A stretch of DNA of 64,000 nucleotides from assembly GCA_020051095.1 (NCBI GenBank), contig JAGVJN010000014.1:92511-156510 (forward strand). The letters are read 5' to 3'. Positions within the stretch are counted from its first letter, which is position 1; each line of letters begins with the position of its first letter. The position numbers and the translations under genes were made by a program. Below are positions 19,683 through 29,255 of the stretch, in pieces. The notes below the pieces were generated by a model that did no database searches, had not been told where the DNA came from, and saw only the letters and a program-made list of their open reading frames with translations. Origin of the DNA: Pseudomonadota bacterium. Lineage in GTDB: Bacteria > Pseudomonadota > Gammaproteobacteria > Legionellales > Legionellaceae.

Positions 19683-19858
19683 ATTTGAATAACCTATATT
19701 AATAATAAAAACAAAATAGACGCTTGTAGCGCTTCACGCATATTCTTCTAAGAGATGTATGAAACAGTAATTGAAATTTTGAGAAGATAAATCTTTTTTT
19801 CTAATAATTCAAGGATTGAATCAAGCACATAATACTCACAATTAGATTGCCGTGACGA

Positions 19859-19887
19859 TTTATTTTTAACATTTTAGGCGTTATAAT
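19859..19887 (+). promoter_or_regulatory. Candidate sigma-70 promoter for pcnB
   Basis: Consensus TATAAT at 19882-19887 with TTTATT at 19859-19864, a 17-base spacer. The predicted start would leave a leader of only about 16 bases before the GTG at 19910, with a poor ribosome site (CTAGG). The rest of the yicC-pcnB gap (19683-19858) shows no gene. Confidence 0.5.
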
Positions 19888-19909
19888 ACATCGTTTAATA
19901 TTACTCTAG

Positions 19910-21262
19910 GTGCCTACCATCTTTAGTTATTTTCGTAAAATTTTGAAGCGTGCACATCCTAAGAAAAAAGTCATTAAGGATGAACATATCATACCCCGCA
20001 CGCAACACTGCTTATCAAAAACGGACATTAGCGAGAATGCCTTAAAAGTGCTGAATCGTTTAAACACTGCCGGTTATGAATCCTATCTTGTTGGCGGTAG
20101 TGTGCGCGACTTACTGTTACGCAAAGTCCCTAAAGATTTTGATATCACAACCAATGCTACTCCCCAACAAATCAAAAAGCTATTTCGCAACGCTCGTATC
20201 ATAGGACGTCGTTTTAAAATCGTCCATATCTTGTTTTATCGTGAGGTGATAGAAGTAGCCACTTTCCGTGCGAGCGCAACACTGCATGATAATTTAAAAG
20301 CCAATGAAAAAGGTATGCTCATTCAAGACAATGTGTTTGGTACGATGGAAGAAGACATATGGCGGCGTGATTTCACTATCAACGCCCTCCTCTATGATAT
20401 TAATCAATCTGCAATCATTGATCTGACGGGTGGTTATCAGCACTTGCGCGATAAAACCATCCATATCATTGGCGATGCGCAAACACGTTATAAAGAAGAT
20501 CCCGTCAGAATGTTAAGAGCCCTACGATTTTCTGCCAAACTTGAATTTGACATGGATGAAGCCACAGCCAAGCCTATCCATTCATTGATCCACTTGATTC
20601 AACATGTTTCTCCTTCTCGATTATTTGATGAAATTACCAAACTTTATCAATGTGGCCATGCACTAAAGGCTCATCAATTAACCGTTCAATTTGGGTTATA
20701 CCAATTGCTCTTACCCCAAACAGCTGACGTCGACAAACAGTTTGAAAACCAACGGACATTGATTCAAATTGCGTTAGAGAATACCGACCGGCGAATTCAT
20801 GAAAATAAACCCGTAACACCTGCCTTTATTTTTGCAATCATTCTTTGGTTCCCCTTGATAGCACTTGCCGAAAAAATGGTTGCTGAGGGTCAAGAGCCTT
20901 TGGTTGCTTTAGAAAAGTCCATGAGTGACGTATTGAGCAATCAGTGCCAACTCATTGCCATTCCCAAGCGTTTCACCATTGTCATCCGTGAGATCTGGCT
21001 ACTTCAATATCGTTTTACCAAACGAGTCGGCAACCGCGCTTTTCAATTACTAAATCATCCTCGCTTCCGTGCAGCTTATGATTTTCTGGCCATACGCGCT
21101 TTAGCTGGGGATGCGGACATGGATATAGCGGATTGGTGGACAACGTTTCAAGAGGCAAGCCATGAAGATAAAGAAGCCATGATTGCAAAAATGCAAGGAA
21201 GTCCTGGAAAAAAAAGACGTCGCCGCCGCGCACCTATTAAACGAGAGATAAAGGATGATTGA
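19910..21262 (+). CDS. pcnB: Poly(A) polymerase I
   Basis: 450 residues, GTG start. Adds 3' poly(A) tails to RNA, promoting decay. Nucleotidyltransferase motifs are LVGGSVRDLLL and DFDITTNATP (metal-binding Asp pair), then RRDFTINALLYD, followed by RNA-binding RYKEDPVRMLRALRFSAKL. The strongly basic C terminus GKKRRRRRAPIKREIKDD is typical of gammaproteobacterial PcnB and distinguishes it from the CCA-adding enzyme. Overlaps folK by eight bases, the conserved pcnB-folK pair. Confidence 0.95.
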   Translation: MPTIFSYFRKILKRAHPKKKVIKDEHIIPRTQHCLSKTDISENALKVLNRLNTAGYESYLVGGSVRDLLLRKVPKDFDITTNATPQQIKKLFRNARIIGRRFKIVHILFYREVIEVATFRASATLHDNLKANEKGMLIQDNVFGTMEEDIWRRDFTINALLYDINQSAIIDLTGGYQHLRDKTIHIIGDAQTRYKEDPVRMLRALRFSAKLEFDMDEATAKPIHSLIHLIQHVSPSRLFDEITKLYQCGHALKAHQLTVQFGLYQLLLPQTADVDKQFENQRTLIQIALENTDRRIHENKPVTPAFIFAIILWFPLIALAEKMVAEGQEPLVALEKSMSDVLSNQCQLIAIPKRFTIVIREIWLLQYRFTKRVGNRAFQLLNHPRFRAAYDFLAIRALAGDADMDIADWWTTFQEASHEDKEAMIAKMQGSPGKKRRRRRAPIKREIKDD

Positions 21263-21665
21263 TTGTTACATCGCCCTAGGCAGCAATTTGGCAACGCCTA
21301 ATCGGCAAATACGGACAGCGATTAAACATCTGAAAAACCTTCCCCATAGCCATGTCATTCAAGTAGCACCATTTTATTGTAACCCCGCTATCGGTTTAAA
21401 AAATCAGCCCAAGTTTATCAATACAGTTGTTCATATAAAAACTCGAATAATGCCTTTGAATTTACTAGCACTCTGTCAAAAAATTGAGAAATACCAAGGC
21501 CGAGTAAGAAAGCGACGATGGGGCGCAAGAAAAATTGATGTCGACCTTATTATTTATGGTGAGAAATCCATGCATCACCCCAAACTCACGCTTCCCCATC
21601 CTCGTTATCGTGAACGCGATTTTGTTCGTATTCCCTTGTCTTATTTAGATTGGACGTTGATTTAA
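21255..21665 (+). CDS. folK: 2-amino-4-hydroxy-6-hydroxymethyldihydropteridine pyrophosphokinase
   Basis: 136 residues, shorter than E. coli HPPK (159) mainly through loop trimming and a short C terminus. Motifs: YIALGSNL at the start, QGRVRKRRWGARKIDVDLI (substrate and Mg binding) and LPHPRYRERDFV. Transfers pyrophosphate from ATP to the pterin in folate synthesis. Start ATG overlaps the pcnB stop. The 207-base gap that follows (21666-21872) shows no gene, only weak inverted repeats. Confidence 0.94.
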   Translation: MIDCYIALGSNLATPNRQIRTAIKHLKNLPHSHVIQVAPFYCNPAIGLKNQPKFINTVVHIKTRIMPLNLLALCQKIEKYQGRVRKRRWGARKIDVDLIIYGEKSMHHPKLTLPHPRYRERDFVRIPLSYLDWTLI

Positions 21666-21872
21666 GATACATAATCTAACGAGAGGACTGCGGACCATCC
21701 GGTAATAAAAACTCCGAGAACTAAATATCATTACGGTGAGAAACTCATAATTTGTATTTGTGCGTTAATCATAAGGTTGATATTTTTTCAGATAGCCATC
21801 TAGGCTGCTCCTTACTAGATTAGTATTGCTATGACTATCTGGTACGAAATTGCCTTCGCTTGATGCGACATA

Positions 21873-23171
21873 TTAACTTATCTTTGGGGCCTTTGATTGG
21901 GTCGATTCTATTCTTTTATGGGCACTTTGAAAAAGTTTGTCAACGGCTCGATGAGAATCAGTTTTTAAACCAAAAACACTTAAAAAGTAAGTTGTTCTAC
22001 CCTGGGCTGTGTCAATGACTTTCATTTTACCCGACGTAACAAATTCCTTTTTAATTGCTTCTATCTCGCTTGCTGAATTTACTTTTTCTAATGAATCTTT
22101 GAGCTCTTTAAGTAACGATCGCTTAAGCGCATCTCCTTTTAACCCGCTATACTGCTCTTGAAATTCCGAGAGAGCAAAATCAGCTGAACTCACTTCATGA
22201 AAAGAATGCTGTCGGTTGCTCAATCTGCCTTCTAGATACTCACGAACAGCTACTCTGGAATTCGTCTTGTGTTGGGTAAGTAACAACTCTTTATGTGATT
22301 TTAGTTCATCAATAACGTCTTTTGGTAACAGAATGACGTTTTGTTCTACCCGTTCTAACAATTTGATGGGAGATTTTGATAAGGACCATCCGGGATTGGA
22401 ATAATAGAAGGATCTTACCACCCATCGCCACGCACTTTTATTACTTTTTAAGTGGTTATATATGTATATCCATTGATCATTACCATTAATTGTTCTTGAG
22501 TCGTCCTCGCTCATATTTTGTGTATAAGCCGTGGGATTATTATAATGAAACAGACCAAAGTCAAGGTCGATTAGCCTTAAACCATCGGATGTGTACATGA
22601 TATTTTGCCGACTATCATGATCACAATTATCGGCTAAATCTGGGTGAGAATAGCCTAACTCATTTAACTTTTTAAGGGCTATGACCCATTTATCCACTGC
22701 ATCAGGATCCTTCGGTTCCCCTGGAATTAACCTGGGCATGTTAAAGACTACGTTGTTATTGGCTTTCGTATTCCACAGTCCTAAGACAAAATACTGATCA
22801 ATTTTATGGGTGGAGAGCATAAACTTTTGCTCTAGTAGACGGTGGTTGATACGATGAAGATTGTTTATTCCTTCATCAGTATATGCACTGTTATGCCTTG
22901 TTCTTTTAATGGCCTTGTCATCCGTTTTTTTATAAACCACTCCCTCAACCCCCATGCCTATGATTGCCTCTGAGGGTCTGTAGCTTTTATTCAATGATTT
23001 ATTACTTTTCCACAATTCCACACTAGCAATGGGTGCAGAATGCTGGCTATCAAAGCGAACAGCGTAGACAACATTTTGGTAGCGAAAAATTTTAAAGGAT
23101 GGATCCTCGGCATCAAGGTAATGGGCAGTGATATCATCCCCACTCATAAAATCGCTTGTAGCAGGCATCAT
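21873..23171 (-). CDS. Diverged protein-kinase-like protein, candidate secreted effector
   Basis: 432 residues, no named family recognised, but a kinase fold can be read. Residues 72-80 GMGVEGVVY act as glycine-rich loop and K89 in KAIKR as the VAIK-type lysine. A hinge-like segment VVFNMPRLIPG lies at 141-151, HPD at 176-178 stands for HRD, QNIM (N190) for the catalytic-loop Asn, and DFG at 204-206 lies in LIDLDFGLF. Between HPD and Asn there is a longer spacing (12 instead of 5 residues, HPDLADNCDHDSRQN), which is unusual. Residues 300-432 are helical and charged. There is no signal peptide or membrane segment. A lone gene between folK and the broken thiN gene. The combination suggests a eukaryotic-like or lipopolysaccharide-kinase-like enzyme, possibly an injected effector; activity and export are inferences. 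Confidence 0.7.
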   Translation of the reverse strand: MMPATSDFMSGDDITAHYLDAEDPSFKIFRYQNVVYAVRFDSQHSAPIASVELWKSNKSLNKSYRPSEAIIGMGVEGVVYKKTDDKAIKRTRHNSAYTDEGINNLHRINHRLLEQKFMLSTHKIDQYFVLGLWNTKANNNVVFNMPRLIPGEPKDPDAVDKWVIALKKLNELGYSHPDLADNCDHDSRQNIMYTSDGLRLIDLDFGLFHYNNPTAYTQNMSEDDSRTINGNDQWIYIYNHLKSNKSAWRWVVRSFYYSNPGWSLSKSPIKLLERVEQNVILLPKDVIDELKSHKELLLTQHKTNSRVAVREYLEGRLSNRQHSFHEVSSADFALSEFQEQYSGLKGDALKRSLLKELKDSLEKVNSASEIEAIKKEFVTSGKMKVIDTAQGRTTYFLSVFGLKTDSHRAVDKLFQSAHKRIESTQSKAPKIS

Positions 23172-23200
23172 GTTATTATCCTAAGTAGTTATCTATTTCA

Positions 23201-23228
23201 ATCATAGAATTGAACTGAAAAATGTGAA
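23201..23228 (-). promoter_or_regulatory. Candidate promoter for the kinase-like gene
   Basis: On the minus strand TTCACA (23223-23228) and TATGAT (23201-23206) are 16 bases apart, about 30 bases before the ATG at 23171. Assigned by eye. Confidence 0.4.
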
Positions 23229-23330
23229 GAAATAACCCATATGTCGGCATTGTTATCAATCGCTACTCATCTACTTATGTTTATTATACCACATTGTTAT
23301 ATTATTGGGCATATTCATAGGATATTTAAC

Positions 23331-23961
23331 TCACGTCATCGGTTTTTCATAGACCATCACCAGCACAACGCCGTCATGAATTTCCAGTTGAATAGTATTG
23401 AGTATATTCCGATTAAAACACGACGTTTGCCCCGGAAACGCTAAATTAAACTCCTTTAACTCCCATTTCAACCCGATTGAACTAATGTTCGCACTGGGGA
23501 TGCCAAAAAGCGATAGTTTAGTATCGATTGGCAGTGTCAATTGCTCTGATTGACCTTTTTTTATAACGAATCCAAGAAGTAGGGGGGGCGTAAAAAAGAC
23601 TATTTGTTGCCATAAAGATATTAATATTGTTAAGAATATGGTCCAAATACCCGCCGTTCATGCCAACAATAATTGCCGGAAGAAGGTTTTGTTGATGTAA
23701 ATAATGCATCGATTTTTGAAAATCTGAGCTATTTTGGCATGGTTCAAACAAGACAGGATGATTATTACGCAAGGCCGCATGAATACTATCCAGATCGCCA
23801 ATGATGATTTCTGGTGATAATCTCATCTTCTTTAAATGATTTGCTGCCCCGTCTGCAGCGATAACAGGTAACTGCTGCTGTCGAAAAAAGGATGCCTCTG
23901 GCAAATCACCATTTAAGCATAAAATCAAGCGATATCTACTATCGAATAGATAGTTTATCAT
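23331..23961 (-). pseudogene. Thiamine pyrophosphokinase, split by a one-base frameshift
   Basis: Two overlapping minus-strand frames together give one complete thiamine pyrophosphokinase. The first (23961-23518) has LNGDLPEASFF, PVIAADGAANHL, IIGDLDSI, SSDFQKSMHYL and VGMNGGYLDHILNN, all TPK catalytic and binding motifs. It then reads out of frame (RSIRAIDTANRY). The second frame (to 23331) supplies the usual C-terminal domain: TKLSLFGIPSANI, LKWEL, PGQTSCFNRN and IHDGVVLVMVY. Removing one A from the run of seven (23556-23562) joins the frames into a protein of about 209 residues, the normal size. It would make thiamine diphosphate, the cofactor of the PDH E1 encoded at 46874. The cause may be a sequencing error, recent inactivation, or slippage-based expression. 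Confidence 0.85.
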
Positions 23962-24092
23962 AACGATGCTTCAACAATATTAAATAACAAATCCCAGAAT
24001 ATTTCTGGCTAGAACAGCCATTGTTCTGGTTTCATTGCCATAAACAATCAAGGCCAATGAGCCGATTAGATAGTTCAAAATCAAGATCGTTT

Positions 24093-24117
24093 CAAAAAGT
24101 AAGCGTAGTTACTACGC
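24093..24117 (-). terminator. Candidate rho-independent terminator after der
   Basis: On the minus strand a 15-base palindrome, GCGTAGT then A then ACTACGC (24103-24117), is followed by TTACTTTTTG, ending the ndk-to-der operon about 35 bases after the der stop. The remaining gap to 23962 shows no gene. Confidence 0.5.
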
Positions 24118-24151
24118 GCCTATTTGGTTGAACTGAACATATTCCTTAAGA

Positions 24152-25555
24152 CTATTTTTTATAACGCCTTGAAATCAAACGTTTCTTTTTGCGTTGTTGT
24201 CGAGGAGTAAGTTCATTTTTCTTATTTTTAAAAGGATTGTCTCCCGTTTTAAACGAAATTTTAACGGGGGTTCCAACAAGATTTAGTTGTTCCGTGAATT
24301 GGTTTGCTAAATAGCGCTTATAGCTATCAGGTAAATCATTTAATTGATTGCCATGGATGACAATGGTCGGTGGATTGTGTCCACCCGCATGAGCATATCG
24401 CAATTTTATTCGACGTCCTTTGACGAGTGGCGGTTGATGTTGGCTAACCATATCTTGTAATAGTCGTGTTAGCTTTGATGTGGATAGCGCCATATTGGCT
24501 GAATCATATGCTTCATGAATATCGGCATATAATAAACCAACGTTACTACCATGCAACGCCGACACAAACCGTTTTTTAGCATAAGTTAAAAAAGGTAACC
24601 GTCTTTCAATATCTTGCTTGACTTTGTCCTTGCTCTCCTCATCCAGCCCATCCCATTTATTGACAACAATGACAATGGCACGACCCGACTCAACGATAAA
24701 GCCAGCCATGTGGAGATCTTGTTCTGTAACCCCTTCACGAGCGTCAATAACCAGCAAGCAAACGTTTGCTTCATCAATGGCTTGCAGCGATTTAATCACC
24801 GAGAATTTTTCAATTGATTGCTGTATGCGCCCTCTTTTACGCACCCCTGCCGTATCAATTAAGATATAGGATTGTTGGTTACGTGAGAACGGAATACGAA
24901 TGCTGTCTCGGGTAGTTCCAGGCATATCATAGACAACTACACGCTCTTCACCAAGAATTCGATTGACTAGGGTTGATTTACCCACATTGGGTCGTCCGAT
25001 GAAAGCAATGACAATTGCCTCTTTGTCTAACTTAAGGGTCGTATCTTCAGATTCAGTGGGTTCGGGTGGAAATAACGACTCACATTGATAAACTAAATCC
25101 TGCAATCCACGCCCATGCGATGCTGCCAGAGGGACAACATGATTAAATCCAAGATGAGCAAACTCACCCAAGGCAACATCTTCTTGCATGCCATCGGTTT
25201 TGTTAACACCGAGAATGACAGGTTTATTCATCCGCCGAAGTTGATTCGCAATATCGCTATCAATGGGTGACAACCCGCTGCGTCCATCCACCACAAAAAG
25301 GATGACATCGGCTTCTTGCAGAGCCTGGGTTGATTGGCGACTCATCAGGGTATCCACTGCTGCATCATCCACACCGATACCACCGGTATCAACAATGATA
25401 AATGGACGCTCACCCAATGTCACATGCCCATATTGTCTATCACGGGTCAACCCCGGAAAATCAGCGACTAAAGCATCCCGTGAACGGGTAAGGCCGTTAA
25501 ACAATGTTGATTTGCCAACATTGGGGCGACCAACTAATACAACAACTGGTTCCAT
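24152..25555 (-). CDS. der: Ribosome biogenesis GTPase Der (EngA)
   Basis: 467 residues. Two tandem GTPase domains, each with a [11 protein letters not shown]-loop (near residues 9 and 185), DTGGI / DTAGV switch II motifs and NKTDG / NKWDG specificity motifs. A KH-like C-terminal domain with [13 protein letters not shown] follows, and a very basic tail ([16 protein letters not shown]). Needed for 50S subunit maturation. Follows bamB by two bases, the conserved bamB-der pairing. Confidence 0.98.
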   Translation of the reverse strand: MEPVVVLVGRPNVGKSTLFNGLTRSRDALVADFPGLTRDRQYGHVTLGERPFIIVDTGGIGVDDAAVDTLMSRQSTQALQEADVILFVVDGRSGLSPIDSDIANQLRRMNKPVILGVNKTDGMQEDVALGEFAHLGFNHVVPLAASHGRGLQDLVYQCESLFPPEPTESEDTTLKLDKEAIVIAFIGRPNVGKSTLVNRILGEERVVVYDMPGTTRDSIRIPFSRNQQSYILIDTAGVRKRGRIQQSIEKFSVIKSLQAIDEANVCLLVIDAREGVTEQDLHMAGFIVESGRAIVIVVNKWDGLDEESKDKVKQDIERRLPFLTYAKKRFVSALHGSNVGLLYADIHEAYDSANMALSTSKLTRLLQDMVSQHQPPLVKGRRIKLRYAHAGGHNPPTIVIHGNQLNDLPDSYKRYLANQFTEQLNLVGTPVKISFKTGDNPFKNKKNELTPRQQRKKKRLISRRYKK

Positions 25556-25557
25556 CG

Positions 25558-26727
25558 TTATCCTACTGAGTACCGGCTTAAATAACCAGATGTTGTTTGA
25601 ATTAATAAACTATCATCTGCGACAACTGGTGCAACAGACGATTTAGCCTGCGCATTGACGCGTGCCGTAAAAACGCCCGTTCGCAAGGATAAGCCATGGA
25701 CCAAGCCTGTTTTATCGGTAACAAATAACTGATTATTTGCCACGACCGGTGCGCTTAAACCACGATGCATTAGCTGAGGTTGTTTCCAATTAACTCGACC
25801 GCTTTGTTTATCTAATGACCAAATTACATCATTGCTATCAACGTAGTATAAGTTACTCCGATCCACAGCGATGTCTTTATAAACAGAAGCATTTCGTCGC
25901 CATTTAAACTGACCTGTTTGTAAAGATAAAGCGCCAACTGCTCCCTGAAAAGCTGCGAAGTAGGCGGTATCATTTTCAATGATGGGATCGGCATCCACGT
26001 CAACTAACTGCTCAATATCACTTGCGCCTTTGGGAAAGGCAATTCGACCTTGCCATAATGATCGACCTGTTGCAATATCAATCGCTTCAACCTTGCCGTC
26101 TGAAAAGGCGGAAAGGACATATTGATTATTGGCAAGCACAGGACTTGAACTCGCTTTTAAGATGATATCTGGCGCACCATGATCCACTGACCATAATTTT
26201 TCACCGTTTTTGACATCAAATGCGTATAAAAAACCATCAACTGTTTTGGCAATGACTTTATTTTTCGCTATCAAGGGCTTTGCCAACATATCATTGGACA
26301 ACTGTGTTTGCCAAAGTTTGCTACCGTCGGATTTTTTAAGGAGATGTAGTTTGGCGTCATTTGTGGTAAGCGCAATAAAGTTATCAGATACCGTGGGACC
26401 GCTAACAATCGGTTGGGATAAATTAGACTGCCATAGTATTTTCCCATTCCCTTCTTGGATTGCTTTAACCACGCCTTGACCGCTCACAGCATAGATAATT
26501 TTTTTATTGACCACGGGTGTCGTCTTCTCAAGCGTGGAAATATTCTTCTCTTTTCCAATAGGAACTTCCCACTTTTTAGTTAAATCCGATCGCTGCGTCA
26601 TCATCGGAAGCGTCTTCGGTTCGGGGGTATTGTCTTTCCCAAGCATATAATTATCGACATAAGTACAGGATGTTAATGGGATAATCAAACTGGCTAAAGT
26701 GATTTTTCGATACAACAGTTTCATCAT
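25558..26727 (-). CDS. bamB: Outer membrane assembly lipoprotein BamB
   Basis: 389 residues. Lipoprotein signal with lipobox LTSC (cysteine near residue 21). The rest is an eight-bladed PQQ/WD-like propeller with recurring blades ending in G-x-x-LW ([54 protein letters not shown]). BamB assists BamA in folding outer-membrane beta-barrels. Gene order yfgM-bamB-der is standard. An alternative start is the second Met. Confidence 0.96.
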   Translation of the reverse strand: MMKLLYRKITLASLIIPLTSCTYVDNYMLGKDNTPEPKTLPMMTQRSDLTKKWEVPIGKEKNISTLEKTTPVVNKKIIYAVSGQGVVKAIQEGNGKILWQSNLSQPIVSGPTVSDNFIALTTNDAKLHLLKKSDGSKLWQTQLSNDMLAKPLIAKNKVIAKTVDGFLYAFDVKNGEKLWSVDHGAPDIILKASSSPVLANNQYVLSAFSDGKVEAIDIATGRSLWQGRIAFPKGASDIEQLVDVDADPIIENDTAYFAAFQGAVGALSLQTGQFKWRRNASVYKDIAVDRSNLYYVDSNDVIWSLDKQSGRVNWKQPQLMHRGLSAPVVANNQLFVTDKTGLVHGLSLRTGVFTARVNAQAKSSVAPVVADDSLLIQTTSGYLSRYSVG

Positions 26728-26755
26728 TATTTGTTCTCGTTAAGTTATTAACTAA

Positions 26756-27421
26756 TTAGACGGTTTTTATACTTGCTTGCTCGGACAATTGTAACCTTGC
26801 AACATCATTTGATTTCATTTCTAAAAATAAATTACCGACATTTTGCTTTCGGGTTGTTGACAGCGCATCTTCATAGGCAACTTTAGCCTTTTCAAATTCA
26901 CCCATTGCTGAATAGATATCACCGCGCAACTCACTAACCAAAGGCCGATAGCTATCATTAGAAATTGTGCCAATAGCATTAAGCGCTGATTGATAATTCT
27001 TTTGCGCAACCAACACCCGAGCCAGACGTAACTTGGCAATTTGCGTGAGCGCACTATTTTTATTATTTTTAATCACAGCATTCAAACGAGAAACAGCTTG
27101 ATCATAGTTTTTTTTCTCGGTCGCAACTTTAGCTAAGGTTAAATTAGCGGCGTCGCCATAAACTGTTCCTTGGTGATTTTCTACTAATTTATTCGCCCTC
27201 GAAACAAGTGCTTTATTGTCCTGATTAGTATAAGCCACTAACATTTGCTCATAAAGCGAAGAGGCTTGAATTGAAACCTTTTGATTGTGCCATTGCCAGT
27301 ATCGATACCCAGCAAAACAAACAACAAGGATTAATACAATGGTTGAAATGGTATTGCCATGTTTACTCCACCATTTTTTTATCTGTTCAATTTGTTCTTC
27401 TTCAGTCACATAGGTTGACAT
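26756..27421 (-). CDS. yfgM: YfgM-type TPR membrane protein (ancillary SecYEG translocon subunit)
   Basis: 221 residues. N-terminal charged segment (EEEQIEQIKKWWSKHG), one membrane helix at about 23-41 (TISTIVLILVVCFAGYRYW), then periplasmic TPR-like helices. E. coli YfgM associates with the SecYEG translocon and the chaperone PpiD. Placed three bases after hisS and upstream of bamB, the normal position. Confidence 0.93.
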   Translation of the reverse strand: MSTYVTEEEQIEQIKKWWSKHGNTISTIVLILVVCFAGYRYWQWHNQKVSIQASSLYEQMLVAYTNQDNKALVSRANKLVENHQGTVYGDAANLTLAKVATEKKNYDQAVSRLNAVIKNNKNSALTQIAKLRLARVLVAQKNYQSALNAIGTISNDSYRPLVSELRGDIYSAMGEFEKAKVAYEDALSTTRKQNVGNLFLEMKSNDVARLQLSEQASIKTV

Positions 27422-27424
27422 GGC

Positions 27425-28714
27425 TTACTCCTCGATCTGTTGGATAATATTCGCTACAGCTTGTAGCAAGTCATTTTGTGAAATGACTTGTTGAGGTTCA
27501 TCTTTTCTTAAAAATTTAATTCCGATTGTATTTTGCTCAAGCTCTTCTTCACCAATTATTAGCGCCAAGTATGCCTGGCTTTTGTCTGCCTTTTTAAACT
27601 GACTTTTTAATCCTGTCGAAACATGGCTAACAATGACGCTTTCATCAGCAAATTGAGTTCTCAGTTTTTCAGCCAATTGCAAAGCAATGACTCTTGCTTC
27701 ATCCGTCGTTGTAATAAAGAAAATTAAGGGATAGCGTTGCGATGGCAAGCTCTTTTGTTTTACTTCTTGCAATAAGATCAATCGCTCCATGCCCAGAGCA
27801 AATCCCATGGCAGTGGTTTGCTTACCTCCCAAATGCTCAACTAATGAATCATACCGACCACCGGCACAGACCGTTGATTGGCTCCCCAGCAGATTAGTTG
27901 TCCATTCAAACACGGTTTGATTATAATAGTCTAATCCTCGAACCAACGTTGGATTAACGCGATAACCTATACCAACGTTTTCAAGCACAGCACACAACTG
28001 TGCAAAATGATTCTTACTTTCTTCATTCAGGTGATCAATTAATTTTGGCGCATTGTTAATAACCTCAGTCATATCAGGATTTTTGCTGTCAAGAATGCGC
28101 AATGGATTTCGATTTAATCGCCTAATACTATCTTCATCGAGCAAATAGGCATGATCTTGAAAATAGGTGGTAAGCAACTTGATATAGGACTGACGCTCTT
28201 GGATTGTGCCAAGTGAATTGATTTCTAACACCAAATCATCCAGTAAATCAAGCTTCTGCCATAACCGCTGGCAGAGGAGGAGCATTTCAGCCTCAATAGA
28301 AATGCCATCAAAACCATAAATTTCCACACCTAATTGATAGAATTGTCGATACCGACCTTTCTGAGGTTTTTCATGCCGAAACATGGGGCCAATATACCAC
28401 AATTTTTGTTGTTGGTTATGTAACAATCCATGCTCAATACAAGCTCTAACGGTGGAGGCTGTCCCTTCAGGTCGAAGCGTTAAACTATCACCATTTAGAT
28501 CCGTAAAAGTATACATCTCCTTTTCAACAATATCCGTAAAATCACCGATTGATCGCTTAAAAAGATTCGTACTCTCAACTATTGGCGTGCGTATTTCATC
28601 ATAGCCATAGCTCGATAGCACTTGTCGCATTGTTGCCTCTAAAGCCTGCCACTTTGGTGTATCTTGTGGAAGAATATCATTCATTCCGCGTATTGCTTGA
28701 ATCTTATCCGACAC
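27425..28714 (-). CDS. hisS: Histidyl-tRNA synthetase
   Basis: 429 residues, usual size. Class II motifs: QAIRGMNDILP at the start, motif 2 FRHEKPQKGRYRQFYQLGVE, the His-A signature LVRGLDYYNQTVFEW and motif 3 GFALGMERL. C-terminal anticodon-binding domain present. The start lies inside the end of rodZ (11-base overlap). Confidence 0.98.
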   Translation of the reverse strand: MSDKIQAIRGMNDILPQDTPKWQALEATMRQVLSSYGYDEIRTPIVESTNLFKRSIGDFTDIVEKEMYTFTDLNGDSLTLRPEGTASTVRACIEHGLLHNQQQKLWYIGPMFRHEKPQKGRYRQFYQLGVEIYGFDGISIEAEMLLLCQRLWQKLDLLDDLVLEINSLGTIQERQSYIKLLTTYFQDHAYLLDEDSIRRLNRNPLRILDSKNPDMTEVINNAPKLIDHLNEESKNHFAQLCAVLENVGIGYRVNPTLVRGLDYYNQTVFEWTTNLLGSQSTVCAGGRYDSLVEHLGGKQTTAMGFALGMERLILLQEVKQKSLPSQRYPLIFFITTTDEARVIALQLAEKLRTQFADESVIVSHVSTGLKSQFKKADKSQAYLALIIGEEELEQNTIGIKFLRKDEPQQVISQNDLLQAVANIIQQIEE

Positions 28715-29255
28715 GTCCTGACTCCTGATCAGGCAACTTTATGATCGTACTCATTTTGTTTAAATCAGTTAGTTGTTGTTGTTTATCAATTTGCTTTTGA
28801 TTAAGTTGAGCACTCATTTCAGCGGTTGTATCTTGAGAAACTTTCCCATTTTTCCACCAAATTCCAACACTGATAATCACGGCTGACAACGATAATACGG
28901 TAAACCATTTGACTAAGTTGACCCCATGATTCACATCCTTTCTTTTTTGCCATAAATAGGCCTCTTGTGTCGGCTTATGAATCGCATAATTCGAATCATA
29001 CTGCTCAATCAAAGGCTCTGCTTCGAGGTCAACGCATTTGGCGTAAGCTCGGATATACCCTTTTATAAACACTGTTTGAGGCAACTTATCAAAGTCATTA
29101 TCCTCAATTAAAGATAATATCTGGCCTCTTAAATGCAACTTGCCGGCAACATACTCAACGCTATAACCCTTTTTATTTCGAGCATCTTGTAGTTGTTGAC
29201 CAATCGAATCTACAGATACTTCTATTGATTGTTCTGTCTCATTATCCGTTGTCAT
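28704..29255 (-). CDS. rodZ: RodZ-like helix-turn-helix membrane protein, short form
   Basis: 183 residues. The N-terminal Xre-type helix-turn-helix domain reads GQQLQDARNKKGYSVEYVAGKL, then FIKGYIRAYAKCVDL. A juxtamembrane stretch and one membrane helix follow (about 120-138, FTVLSLSAVIISVGIWW). E. coli RodZ (337 residues) continues into a periplasmic DUF4115 domain; here only a Gln-rich tail of about 45 residues remains. RodZ links MreB to the cell wall machinery through the HTH domain, which is kept. Overlaps pilW by 14 and hisS by 11 bases. Confidence 0.85.
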   Translation of the reverse strand: MTTDNETEQSIEVSVDSIGQQLQDARNKKGYSVEYVAGKLHLRGQILSLIEDNDFDKLPQTVFIKGYIRAYAKCVDLEAEPLIEQYDSNYAIHKPTQEAYLWQKRKDVNHGVNLVKWFTVLSLSAVIISVGIWWKNGKVSQDTTAEMSAQLNQKQIDKQQQLTDLNKMSTIIKLPDQESGRVG

